A program made the translations under genes and the position numbers. A stretch of DNA of 7,812 nucleotides, from NCBI GenBank assembly GCA_903882335.1, contig CAIRWP010000042.1:1-7812 (forward strand). The letters are read 5' to 3'. A model generated the notes under the pieces. It had not been told where the DNA came from, searched no databases, and saw only the letters and a list, made by a program, of their open reading frames with translations. This document shows positions 1 to 6,721 of the stretch, piece by piece (positions within the stretch are counted from its first letter, which is position 1; the number at the start of each line of letters is the position of its first letter). Origin of the DNA: an uncultured Opitutia bacterium. Its GTDB lineage: Bacteria > Verrucomicrobiota > Verrucomicrobiia > Opitutales > UBA953.

Positions 1-1289
1 TCGCGGGCGGCCACGGCGGCCGCATCCTTGGTGTCGGCCGCGACGGCCACCTCCTTGAAGGGAGCATCCTTCATGTCATAAAGGGTGCCGGCCTGGTCGA
101 GTTTCCAACCCGCCTCGCGGACATAGTAGTTATTGCTTAACTGGCAATAAGCCCAAGTCCGCGGGGAGGTATCGGCACCCTTGAGCTGGGAGACCAGGCT
201 GCGACCATCGATCACGCGGCCGGTGGGCAGCGGCGCCCCGGCGACCTCGGCGAACGTCGGCAGGAGGTCGCTGGCGTCGGCGACGTTGGGGTTGACCTTG
301 CCGGCCGGGGTGACGCCGGGCCAGGTGGCGAAGAACGGCACGAGGCCGCCGCCTTCCTTCATGGAACCCTTCTCCCCCTCGATTCGGCGGCCACCGATGG
401 TCGCGTCTGGCGCGTTCGGCTTGGCGCTCCCGTTATCGCCCATGAAGACGATCAGCGTATTGTCGCGCAACTTGAGCCGGTCGAGCTCGGCCACCAGTTT
501 CCCAACCAGCTTATCCATATAGCCGATATTGTCCGCATAATGACGTTTCCGCCGGGCATCGTCGGTCTCGCCTTTCGGCGCAGGCGCGCTGTCCGGCGTC
601 GGCAGGATCTCACCGTGCACGTGCGACATCGAGTAATAGAGGAAGAACGGTCCATGGCGATGAGCCTCCAGCCAGGCCGTCGCGTCCTTGTGCAGGAGGT
701 CCGGGATATACTCGTCGTCCTTCACCTTGATGGTCTTGCCATCGATGACATAGCTGTCGGGGTCGCCGCGCACCTGCCCGCCCTCGGACATCGGCTTGGC
801 GACCTTGCTGTTCCAATACATGCCGCTCCCCTTGAAATGGAAGTCATGGTCGAAACCCCACTCGGCCGGATCGCCCGAGGGCGAAAGCTGGCCCCACTTA
901 CCGATCATGGCCGTGGCGTAACCCGCCTGCTTGAGCACCGTGGGGATCATCCGTTCGGCCTTCTCGCCGGTGCGGATGACAGTCTTGCAGGCATCCTGGC
1001 TGACGGCGCCGGTGCGGAAGGCGTAGCGACCGGTCAGGATCAACGCCCGCGACGGACCGCAGAGCGGCACCGTGTAGAAGCGGGTGAACCGCACCCCGGC
1101 CTTGGCCAAGGCGTCGATGTTCGGGGTCTGATAGCGGTCGGAACCATTGCAACCGAGCTCGGCAAACCCCAGGTCATCGGCGAGGATGAAGAGGATGTTC
1201 GGCTTCGTCGCCGGCGTCGCCGACGCGGCCCCGAGCGCGGAGCCCAGACCAAGCAAAGCAAGGAACAAGAGGAGGAGACGGGCTTTCAT
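1..1289 (-). CDS. Exported S1-family (formylglycine) sulfatase, C-terminus outside window
   Basis: Hydrolyses a sulfate ester, probably on a glycan, after export; the substrate cannot be told from sequence. The start at 1289 gives a signal peptide (MKAR, then a Leu/Ala-rich core to about residue 24, with AASA as a likely cleavage site). The sulfatase fold follows at once: KPNILFILADDLG with metal-ligand Asp38-Asp39, CGPSR with Cys77 as the residue to be converted to formylglycine, ALILTGR after it, GKW with Lys131, SHVHG around His223, GDNG with Asp285-Asn286, and a Lys307 region before EGGGLVPFFATWPG. The reading frame is open for 429 codons to the window edge, so the 3' end is missing; family members are usually about 450-550 residues. 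Odd point: the usual GKWHLG motif reads GKWGQL, so the His is absent. A dedicated maturase, not in this window, would be needed. It is divergent from the cytochrome operon and may share its control. The sulfatase family call is very secure. Confidence 0.96.
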   Translation of the reverse strand, partial: MKARLLLLFLALLGLGSALGAASATPATKPNILFILADDLGFAELGCNGSDRYQTPNIDALAKAGVRFTRFYTVPLCGPSRALILTGRYAFRTGAVSQDACKTVIRTGEKAERMIPTVLKQAGYATAMIGKWGQLSPSGDPAEWGFDHDFHFKGSGMYWNSKVAKPMSEGGQVRGDPDSYVIDGKTIKVKDDEYIPDLLHKDATAWLEAHRHGPFFLYYSMSHVHGEILPTPDSAPAPKGETDDARRKRHYADNIGYMDKLVGKLVAELDRLKLRDNTLIVFMGDNGSAKPNAPDATIGGRRIEGEKGSMKEGGGLVPFFATWPGVTPAGKVNPNVADASDLLPTFAEVAGAPLPTGRVIDGRSLVSQLKGADTSPRTWAYCQLSNNYYVREAGWKLDQAGTLYDMKDAPFKEVAVAADTKDAAAVAAR

Positions 1290-1418
1290 GAAGAGGCGTT
1301 CGGGGATAAGGAAGGGCTTCGGTGATTCAACCCCTCAAACCTCCAAAAAATGCGGAGAAAATATCCGGATTATCAATAACCGCTCGCCACCCCTCCGGAC
1401 CGGGGCCCAAATAGGTCC
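1290..1418. promoter_or_regulatory. Divergent intergenic region with AT-rich core, probable shared promoter region
   Basis: This 129-base gap separates the starts of the divergent sulfatase and cytochrome genes, so promoters for both should lie here. Its centre (about 1343-1380) is clearly richer in A and T than anything around it. The core contains a perfect 8-base palindrome, ATCCGGAT (1363-1370), abutting the imperfect palindrome TTATCAATAA (1370-1379), which could be operator half-sites. On the minus strand TTGATA (1376-1371) resembles a -35 box, but no convincing -10 sits at normal spacing, so no promoter is assigned. On the plus strand I see no good sigma-70 pair either. Confidence 0.45.
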
Positions 1419-4142
1419 ATGCCCACCCCGGCCCACCCCGCCGCCCCTAGCCGTCTCCCCGCGAGACTCGCTTCGATCCTGCTGGTGCTCGTCGCCCTCT
1501 CGGCTGCCGCCGAGGTGTCGCTACCGGGCATCGCCCAAGCCAACCTCGAGCCCGCCGCCAAGGGTCGCCTGCTGCTGGAGGAACTGAACTGCGTGGCCTG
1601 CCACCGCGCCCCGGAAGGCACCCTCACCGCCGCGAAACAGGCCCCGCGCCTCGCCGACGTGGCGAACCGGCTGAATCCGGGCTACCTAGCGAAGTTCATC
1701 CTCGACCCGCACGCGACGAAGCCGGGCACGACCTGCCCGAGCGCGCTTCGGACCGTCTCTCGCTCCGTGTCGAACCAGGCGGCCGCCGAGCGCGCGGACA
1801 TCGCCGAAGAACTCGCCCAGTTCCTCCTGTCGACCCGCCCCTCCCGCTTCGCCCCGGAAGCGCCCGACGCCGTGGCCGCCGCCCAAGGCGAGAAACTCTT
1901 CCATGCCCGCGGTTGCGCAGCGTGCCACTCACCGCGCGATGCCCAAGGCCGCGAGACGCTGGCGGCGAAATCGGTCCCACTCGGCGCGCTTGAAGGCAAA
2001 TACAGCCTCCGCAGTTTGGTGGACTTCCTCCGCCAGCCGCACGTCAGCCGCCCGGCGCTGCGCATGCCCGATCTACGTCTGCCGGCCCGCGAGCTGGAAT
2101 GCATCGCCCACTACCTCCTCCGCGACACCGTGGTTCCGGGACAACTCCACTTCACGATGTATCGCGGCCAGGTCTGGGAAGGCATCGGCCATGAGGCGGT
2201 CGAGCCGGAGCGCGCCGGGCTGACGACGGACCTCGCACTGGCGAGCCTCGGACGCGTCCACCACCACATGGCGGTGCGCTTCGAAGGCTGGATCAATGTC
2301 TCGGCCGCCGGCGAGCATACGTTCTTCCTCAAGGCCAACGGGGCCACGCTGACGGTGGACGGCCAGGAAGTCGTCGCGCTGACGCCGAAGGACCGCCGCG
2401 GACCGCAGGCGGCCGAAGGCAAGGCCACGCTGGCCGCCGGCTGGCGTAAACTGCGCCTGGACTATTACCACACCGGCCGGGAGCCTTCCCTGACGTTCGA
2501 GCTAGCAGGCCCGGGTATCCAGCGCGGCCCCATCCCGGCGTCGATGCTCTCCATCTCCGATCGTCCCATCACGCCCTTCCAAGCGCCGACGCTCGACCCG
2601 GTGAAGGCTGAGCGCGGCCGCGCACATTTTGCGCAGGCCTGCGCCAGTTGCCACGACGACCTGGGCGTGAAATCCCCCGAGGCGACCCCGCTCGCCAAAC
2701 TGAATCCTGAGCAAGGCTGCCTAGCCGTCGCCTCCGACCGAGGTATGCGCTTCGACCTCTCGGCCGAGCAACGCGGCTGGATCGTCGCGGCGCTGCGCAC
2801 CGACCTCGCCGCGAAGGCCTCGCCCGAGGCGACCCTCCATGGCGAGCTCGCCCGTCTTAACTGCCTCGCCTGCCACGAGCGCCGTGGCCTCGGCGGGATC
2901 CCGCCGGAGCGCAACGCCCTCTTCAGCGGCACCGCACCGGCCCTCGGCGACCAAGGCCGCCTGCCGCCGCCACTGTCCGACGTCGGGGCGAAGCTGACGC
3001 CGGCCGGCTTGGAGGCCGTGCTGCTCCAAGGCCATCGCCAGCGTCCGTATGTCGACGCGGCGATGCCGCAGTTTGGAGAGGCGAATAGTCGCCGGCTGAT
3101 CGGGCTCTTCGCCGAGGTGGATCACCTCGAGACGGTCAAGTTGCCGCCCCTCGCGAACCTCCAGGAATCCCGGAACGCGGGCTACGAGATGGTGGGCGAG
3201 AAAGGCTTCAGTTGCATCGCGTGCCATGATTTCAACGGGCAGAAATCCGCGGGGGCCGGGGCGCTCGACCTCGTGAACCTGACCCAGCGGATCCAGAAGA
3301 ACTGGTTCCACCTGTACATGCGCGCCCCGCAACGCTTCCACCCGGGCATCATCATGCCGAGCTACTGGCCCGGCGGACAATCTCTCCGGCCCGACGTGCT
3401 CGGCGGCGACACCGACCGGCAGATCGAGGCGCTCTGGAGCTACCTCGAGACCGGCAAACAGGCCCGGAACCCCCTCGGCCTCTCCCGCCAGTCCAAGGAG
3501 CTGCGCGTGACGGACGTCGCCGAGATCGCCCGCGGCCGCAGCAGCATCGGTTACCGCGGCCTCGCCGTGGGCTACCCGGGCCGCGTCAGCCTGGCCTTCG
3601 ATACCGAGGAGATGGCGCTCCGCCAGTTATGGAAGGGCGAATTCGTCAACGTGGAGCTGGGCTCCTTCCAACCGCGGGCCTTGGACACGATGGCGTCGCT
3701 CCCCGCGGGGGTCCCTTTCCATCGCCTGAAATCGTTGGACGATAACTGGCCGGCGAAAGGCAAGACCACCTTTGGCTTCCCGCAGAACCTCGGCTACCAG
3801 TTCCGCGGCTACGACCTGGACGCGGCGCGGCGCCCGACCTTCCGCTACGAGTACGGCGAGGTGAAGGTGGACGACCGCTTCGAAGACCGGGTCGATGACG
3901 CCGGCGCGGCCTACTTCCGCCGGACCATCCAGCTCACGGCGCCCGCAGGGACGGCGCCCTTCCACTTCCGCGTCGCGGCCGGCACGAAGGTCACAGCCAC
4001 CGGCCCGCAGGCCTACGCGGCCGACAAATTACGGATTCGGCTCATCGCATCGCCCGCGGCGGTCCTGCGCGAGGGCGAGGTGCTGATCCCGCTCACGCTC
4101 CCCGCCGGCACCACCACCCTCACCCTCGACTACCAATGGTAA
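1419..4142 (+). CDS. Exported five-haem c-type cytochrome with internal PA14-like domain
   Basis: A 907-residue secreted electron-transfer protein. After a signal peptide (hydrophobic core about residues 17-31) there are five covalent haem sites: CVACH 58-62, CAACH 166-170, CASCH 408-412, CLACH 482-486 and CIACH 599-603. A PA14-like beta-sandwich lies between haems 2 and 3 (about 243-378; it starts HFTMYRGQVWEG and contains GEHTFFLKANGATLTVDG and a GWRKLRLDYYH strand). PA14 domains commonly bind carbohydrate. Met-Pro segments after haems 2, 4 and 5 (RMPDL, AAMPQFG, IIMPSYWPGG) look like distal Met ligands, and RGMRF may serve haem 3. The equivalent place after haem 1 reads GTTCPSA, with Cys106 in place of Met. 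Residues about 690-907 form a haem-free beta-rich C-terminal region (around FDTEEMALRQLWKGEFVN), a type I recall from PVC multihaem proteins. An AGG lies 4 bases before the ATG, a weak ribosome site. It is the first gene of the operon and overlaps the next by 7 bases. Its redox partner and substrate are unknown. Confidence 0.92.
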   Translation: MPTPAHPAAPSRLPARLASILLVLVALSAAAEVSLPGIAQANLEPAAKGRLLLEELNCVACHRAPEGTLTAAKQAPRLADVANRLNPGYLAKFILDPHATKPGTTCPSALRTVSRSVSNQAAAERADIAEELAQFLLSTRPSRFAPEAPDAVAAAQGEKLFHARGCAACHSPRDAQGRETLAAKSVPLGALEGKYSLRSLVDFLRQPHVSRPALRMPDLRLPARELECIAHYLLRDTVVPGQLHFTMYRGQVWEGIGHEAVEPERAGLTTDLALASLGRVHHHMAVRFEGWINVSAAGEHTFFLKANGATLTVDGQEVVALTPKDRRGPQAAEGKATLAAGWRKLRLDYYHTGREPSLTFELAGPGIQRGPIPASMLSISDRPITPFQAPTLDPVKAERGRAHFAQACASCHDDLGVKSPEATPLAKLNPEQGCLAVASDRGMRFDLSAEQRGWIVAALRTDLAAKASPEATLHGELARLNCLACHERRGLGGIPPERNALFSGTAPALGDQGRLPPPLSDVGAKLTPAGLEAVLLQGHRQRPYVDAAMPQFGEANSRRLIGLFAEVDHLETVKLPPLANLQESRNAGYEMVGEKGFSCIACHDFNGQKSAGAGALDLVNLTQRIQKNWFHLYMRAPQRFHPGIIMPSYWPGGQSLRPDVLGGDTDRQIEALWSYLETGKQARNPLGLSRQSKELRVTDVAEIARGRSSIGYRGLAVGYPGRVSLAFDTEEMALRQLWKGEFVNVELGSFQPRALDTMASLPAGVPFHRLKSLDDNWPAKGKTTFGFPQNLGYQFRGYDLDAARRPTFRYEYGEVKVDDRFEDRVDDAGAAYFRRTIQLTAPAGTAPFHFRVAAGTKVTATGPQAYAADKLRIRLIASPAAVLREGEVLIPLTLPAGTTTLTLDYQW
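4136..4142 (+). other. Overlapping stop/start (ATGGTAA), likely translational coupling
   Basis: The ATG of the propeller gene (4136-4138) lies inside the last codons of the cytochrome gene, whose TAA is 4140-4142. No Shine-Dalgarno sequence precedes this ATG. Ribosomes finishing the cytochrome are therefore the likely source of initiation, which would tie the amounts of the two proteins together. The coupling is inferred from geometry alone. Confidence 0.6.
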
Positions 4143-5623
4143 CGCGCCGACTCTGCCTGGCCCTGACGGCCTTCGTCCTGACGCCGGGACTCCCCGCCGA
4201 GGACCTCGGCGCGATGTGGGGCACCGCCGCCGCCGAGGCGAAATACTACCCGGTGGTGGAAATCCCGATCCCTTCCACCGTACCCATGCGTCCGGGGGGC
4301 CTGGAGGTGCTCCCGGATGGCCGGCTCGCCGTCGGCACGCGCCGTGGGGATATTTATTTCGTCACCGGGGCGCTCGCGACGCCCCCGAAGCCGCAGTTCC
4401 AGCTCTTCGCCACGGGGCAGGACGAGATCTTCTCCCTCGCCTGGCGCGATGGCGCGATGATCTCGACCTCCTTCGGCGAGGTGACGCGGATTCGCGACCT
4501 CGACGGCGACGGCGTGGCGGATCGCTACGAGACGCTCTCGAACAACTGGGGCTACGCCGAAGGGCATGAGTTCGCCTTCGCCTCCAAGCCGGACCCGGAA
4601 GGCAATGTGTGGGTCGCCCTCGGCCTGAGCGGGTCCTACGAATCGCACAACCTCTTCCGCGGCTGGGCGGTGAAAGTCACGCCCGAGGGACGGATGATCC
4701 CGGTGTGCAGCGGCCTGCGCAGCCCCGGCGGCGTCGCCGCCAACGCCCAGGGCGCGATGTTCGTCATCGAGAGCCAAGGGCCTTGGAACGGCAGCTGCTC
4801 GCTCAAGCACCTCAAGCCCGGCGGTTTCCTCGGACACCCGGCGAGCTACAACTGGTACCCCTACACGGCCGACCTCAAGGCGCCGACCAAGCCGAACAGC
4901 CAGTCGCGCCTGCACGTCGAGCGCGCGCGAGTCCCCGAGCTCGTCCCGCCGGCGGTGCGGTTCCCGTACATCAAGATGGGTCGCTCGATCTCCGGCTTCC
5001 GGCTCGATGACACCGGCGGCAAGTTCGGCCCGTTCGCCGGGCAGTTCTTCCTCGGCGACTACACCCTGAGCATCATCCTGCGGGCCACGACCGAGCAGGT
5101 GAACGGCGTCTGGCAGGGCGCGTGCTACCCCTTCCGCGAAGGTCTCGCCACCGGCCTGATGAACGTGCAGTTCGCGGCCCAGGGCCAGCTGGTCGTCGGC
5201 GGTTTCACCACCAACACGCAATGGCCCGTGCGCGGGACCGCGCCCTTCGCGCTCCAGCGGATCGACTGGAGCGGGCTCACGCCTTTCGAGGTCAAGGAGA
5301 TCAACATCCGACCCGACGGTTTCCTCGTGACCTTCACGCTGCCGGTCGACCCCGCGGTCGCGGCCGATCCGGCGAACTACGCGGTCTCGACCTACACCCA
5401 CGTCTACCAGGCCGGCTACGGCAGCCCCGAGGTCGACCAGACCGAGCCGCGCGTGCTCAAAGCGGAGCCTTCCGCCGACGGCCTCTCCGTGCGCCTGACG
5501 CTGGCGAAGCTCGAGGTCGGCCACATCCATGATTTCGACTTCGCCAAGGTGCGCGGCCGCGATGGCGCGCCGCTCCTGCACACGAAGGCCTACTACACGG
5601 TCAACGAGATCCCCGCCAAATAA
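4136..5623 (+). CDS. Secreted beta-propeller protein, glucose/sorbosone-dehydrogenase-like fold, PVC type
   Basis: A 495-residue exported protein. Residues 1-21 form a signal peptide (MVTRR, hydrophobic core, LPAED). From about residue 40 to 375 there are repeated beta-propeller blade signatures: PGGLEVLPDGRLAVGTRRGD, DEIFSLAWRDGAMI, GNVWVALGLSG, GLRSPGGVAANAQGAMFVIE and FLGDYTLS. This pattern resembles the NHL/sorbosone-dehydrogenase-like propellers that PVC bacteria often fuse to a CXXCH haem domain. Here there is no CXXCH; the mature protein has only Cys191, Cys221 and Cys330. A calcium-loop-like DLDGDGVADRYE occupies 121-132. Residues about 383-495 look like a separate Ig/SbsA-like beta domain (PFEVKEINIRPDGFLVTF, then ADGLSVRLTL). 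The start is supported by the signal peptide and by the overlap with the cytochrome gene. Its role is unproven: it could be the catalytic or substrate-binding partner of the cytochrome, but no cofactor-binding or catalytic residues could be assigned. Confidence 0.85.
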   Translation: MVTRRLCLALTAFVLTPGLPAEDLGAMWGTAAAEAKYYPVVEIPIPSTVPMRPGGLEVLPDGRLAVGTRRGDIYFVTGALATPPKPQFQLFATGQDEIFSLAWRDGAMISTSFGEVTRIRDLDGDGVADRYETLSNNWGYAEGHEFAFASKPDPEGNVWVALGLSGSYESHNLFRGWAVKVTPEGRMIPVCSGLRSPGGVAANAQGAMFVIESQGPWNGSCSLKHLKPGGFLGHPASYNWYPYTADLKAPTKPNSQSRLHVERARVPELVPPAVRFPYIKMGRSISGFRLDDTGGKFGPFAGQFFLGDYTLSIILRATTEQVNGVWQGACYPFREGLATGLMNVQFAAQGQLVVGGFTTNTQWPVRGTAPFALQRIDWSGLTPFEVKEINIRPDGFLVTFTLPVDPAVAADPANYAVSTYTHVYQAGYGSPEVDQTEPRVLKAEPSADGLSVRLTLAKLEVGHIHDFDFAKVRGRDGAPLLHTKAYYTVNEIPAK

Positions 5624-5633
5624 CCCCCCCTCC

Positions 5634-6662
5634 ATGCTCCCGCGCTGCCTCGCCCTCCTCACCCTGCTCGCGCTCACGGCCTGCGCCCACCCGGTACCCG
5701 AGAGCCCGCAATGGCTCACCTACGCGGGTGGCGAGGGCCCGGGCAAGGGCAAGCACATCGTGCTCATCGCGGCCGACCAGGAATACCGCAGCGAACAGTC
5801 GATGCCGATGCTGGCCAAGGTGCTCAGCACGCATCACGGCTTCGACTGCACGGTGCTCTTCGCGGTGGACGACCAGGGCTTGGTCGACCCGACCATGCCG
5901 GTCTACCCGGAGAAAGGTAAGGAGAAGGAATTCAAGACGCACCACATCCCCGGCCTCGAGCACCTCGCCTCCGCCGACCAGGTCATCTTCTTCTGCCGGC
6001 TGCTGACGCTGCCGATGTCCGAGCGCGAGCTAATCGTGAAGTACGTCGACTCCGGCAAGCCGTTCATCGCCCTGCGCACCTCCAACCATGGCTTCCACGG
6101 CGCCCTGCCCTACAAGCTCGCCGGCAAGCAGGTGAACTGGGGCGAGGACGTGCTCGGCGGGAGCTTCCGCGGACACCATGGCCGCTACCACGCCGACTCG
6201 ACCCGGGGGATCTTTGTCGAGGCCCAGAAGGACCACCCGATCCTCCGCGGGGTGACCGATGTCTGGGGCAACTCCGACGTGTACCGCACTTACAAGGAAG
6301 GCGGCAGCCTGCCGGCCGGTTGCACCGCGCTCGTCTGGGGTCAGCCGCTGATGGGCCGCAAGCCCGACGACGCCCCGAACCCGAAGCTGGAGGCCCTGCC
6401 GGTCGCCTGGTTCAAGACCTGGCGCACGAGCACGGGCCGCGAGGCGCGCGTCTTCCAATGCACGATGGGCAGCGGCGACGACTTCCGGAGCGCCGGCCTG
6501 CGCCGGCTGGTGATCAACGCGGCTTACTGGGGCATGGAGATGGAGCCGGCGATCACGCCGACCCGCTCGGTCGAAACCGTCGGCCCCTACGACCCGCTCG
6601 CGACCGGCTTCGACTACCGGCGCCTCGGCATCACGCCCAAGCCCGTCTCGGCCTACCGCTGA
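5634..6662 (+). CDS. ThuA-like domain lipoprotein
   Basis: A 342-residue protein with a lipoprotein signal peptide: MLPRC, a Leu/Ala core, and the lipobox LTAC with lipidated Cys17. It should be membrane-anchored outside the cytoplasm. The ThuA-like (class I glutamine-amidotransferase-like) domain starts near residue 40 (HIVLIAADQEYRSEQ) and contains HHIPGLEHLASADQVIFF, IVKYVDSGKPFIALRTSNHGF (His152) and GHHGRYH (180-186). It ends with a region (RVFQCTMGSGDDF, LRRLVINAAYWGM) typical of ThuA proteins in PVC bacteria. The usual amidotransferase Cys nucleophile elbow is not visible. ThuA of rhizobia takes part in disaccharide utilisation through 3-keto sugars; a similar role here is inference. 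The frame is open further upstream to 5529, but the ATG at 5634 is chosen because it gives the lipobox and starts just after the propeller stop, 10 bases downstream. The gap is mostly C and carries no Shine-Dalgarno sequence. Confidence 0.9.
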   Translation: MLPRCLALLTLLALTACAHPVPESPQWLTYAGGEGPGKGKHIVLIAADQEYRSEQSMPMLAKVLSTHHGFDCTVLFAVDDQGLVDPTMPVYPEKGKEKEFKTHHIPGLEHLASADQVIFFCRLLTLPMSERELIVKYVDSGKPFIALRTSNHGFHGALPYKLAGKQVNWGEDVLGGSFRGHHGRYHADSTRGIFVEAQKDHPILRGVTDVWGNSDVYRTYKEGGSLPAGCTALVWGQPLMGRKPDDAPNPKLEALPVAWFKTWRTSTGREARVFQCTMGSGDDFRSAGLRRLVINAAYWGMEMEPAITPTRSVETVGPYDPLATGFDYRRLGITPKPVSAYR

Positions 6663-6721
6663 GCCGGCGGCGTCCGACCCGGGCTTGCACGCCCGGCCCA
6701 CCGGCCCATAGTGAGCCGGTC
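6663..6721. other. Short intergenic gap with two GC-rich hairpins
   Basis: Two inverted repeats sit between the ThuA gene and the TPR gene. The first is CCGGGC (6679-6684) with GCCCGG (6691-6696), a 6-base stem and a TTGCAC loop. The second is CCGGC (6701-6705) with GCCGG (6715-6719), a 5-base stem and 9-base loop ending just before the TPR start codon. No run of T follows either, so this is not a classic intrinsic terminator. It may mark the end of the operon or simply reflect high GC. Confidence 0.3.

Noticed and set aside
540..1325. Plus-strand open frame (261 codons) opposite the sulfatase
   Set aside because: The minus strand encodes all sulfatase motifs through this stretch; the plus frame is Arg-rich and unstructured, with no family resemblance.
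2721..3380. Minus-strand open frame (219 codons) within the cytochrome gene
   Set aside because: It lies opposite haem motifs 4 and 5 of a clear coding frame and its product has no recognisable features.
5624..5630. Run of seven C as a phase-variation tract
   Set aside because: It lies between genes, not inside one, and is too short to argue for programmed slippage.
5529..5633. Upstream ATG at 5529 extending the ThuA protein by 35 residues
   Set aside because: It would overlap the propeller gene by 95 bases and bury the lipobox signal peptide behind an Arg/Thr-rich leader. The start at 5634 gives a clean lipoprotein signal.
4130..5719. Long open frame on the minus strand (529 codons) covering the whole propeller gene
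   Set aside because: Its product is a low-complexity mix of Arg, Glu, Ala, Val and Gly with no domain. The plus-strand frame has a signal peptide, blade motifs and operon geometry. It is an effect of high third-position GC.
6679..6696. Intrinsic terminator after the ThuA gene
   Set aside because: The stem is only 6 bases and no T run follows, so it is recorded only as a hairpin.
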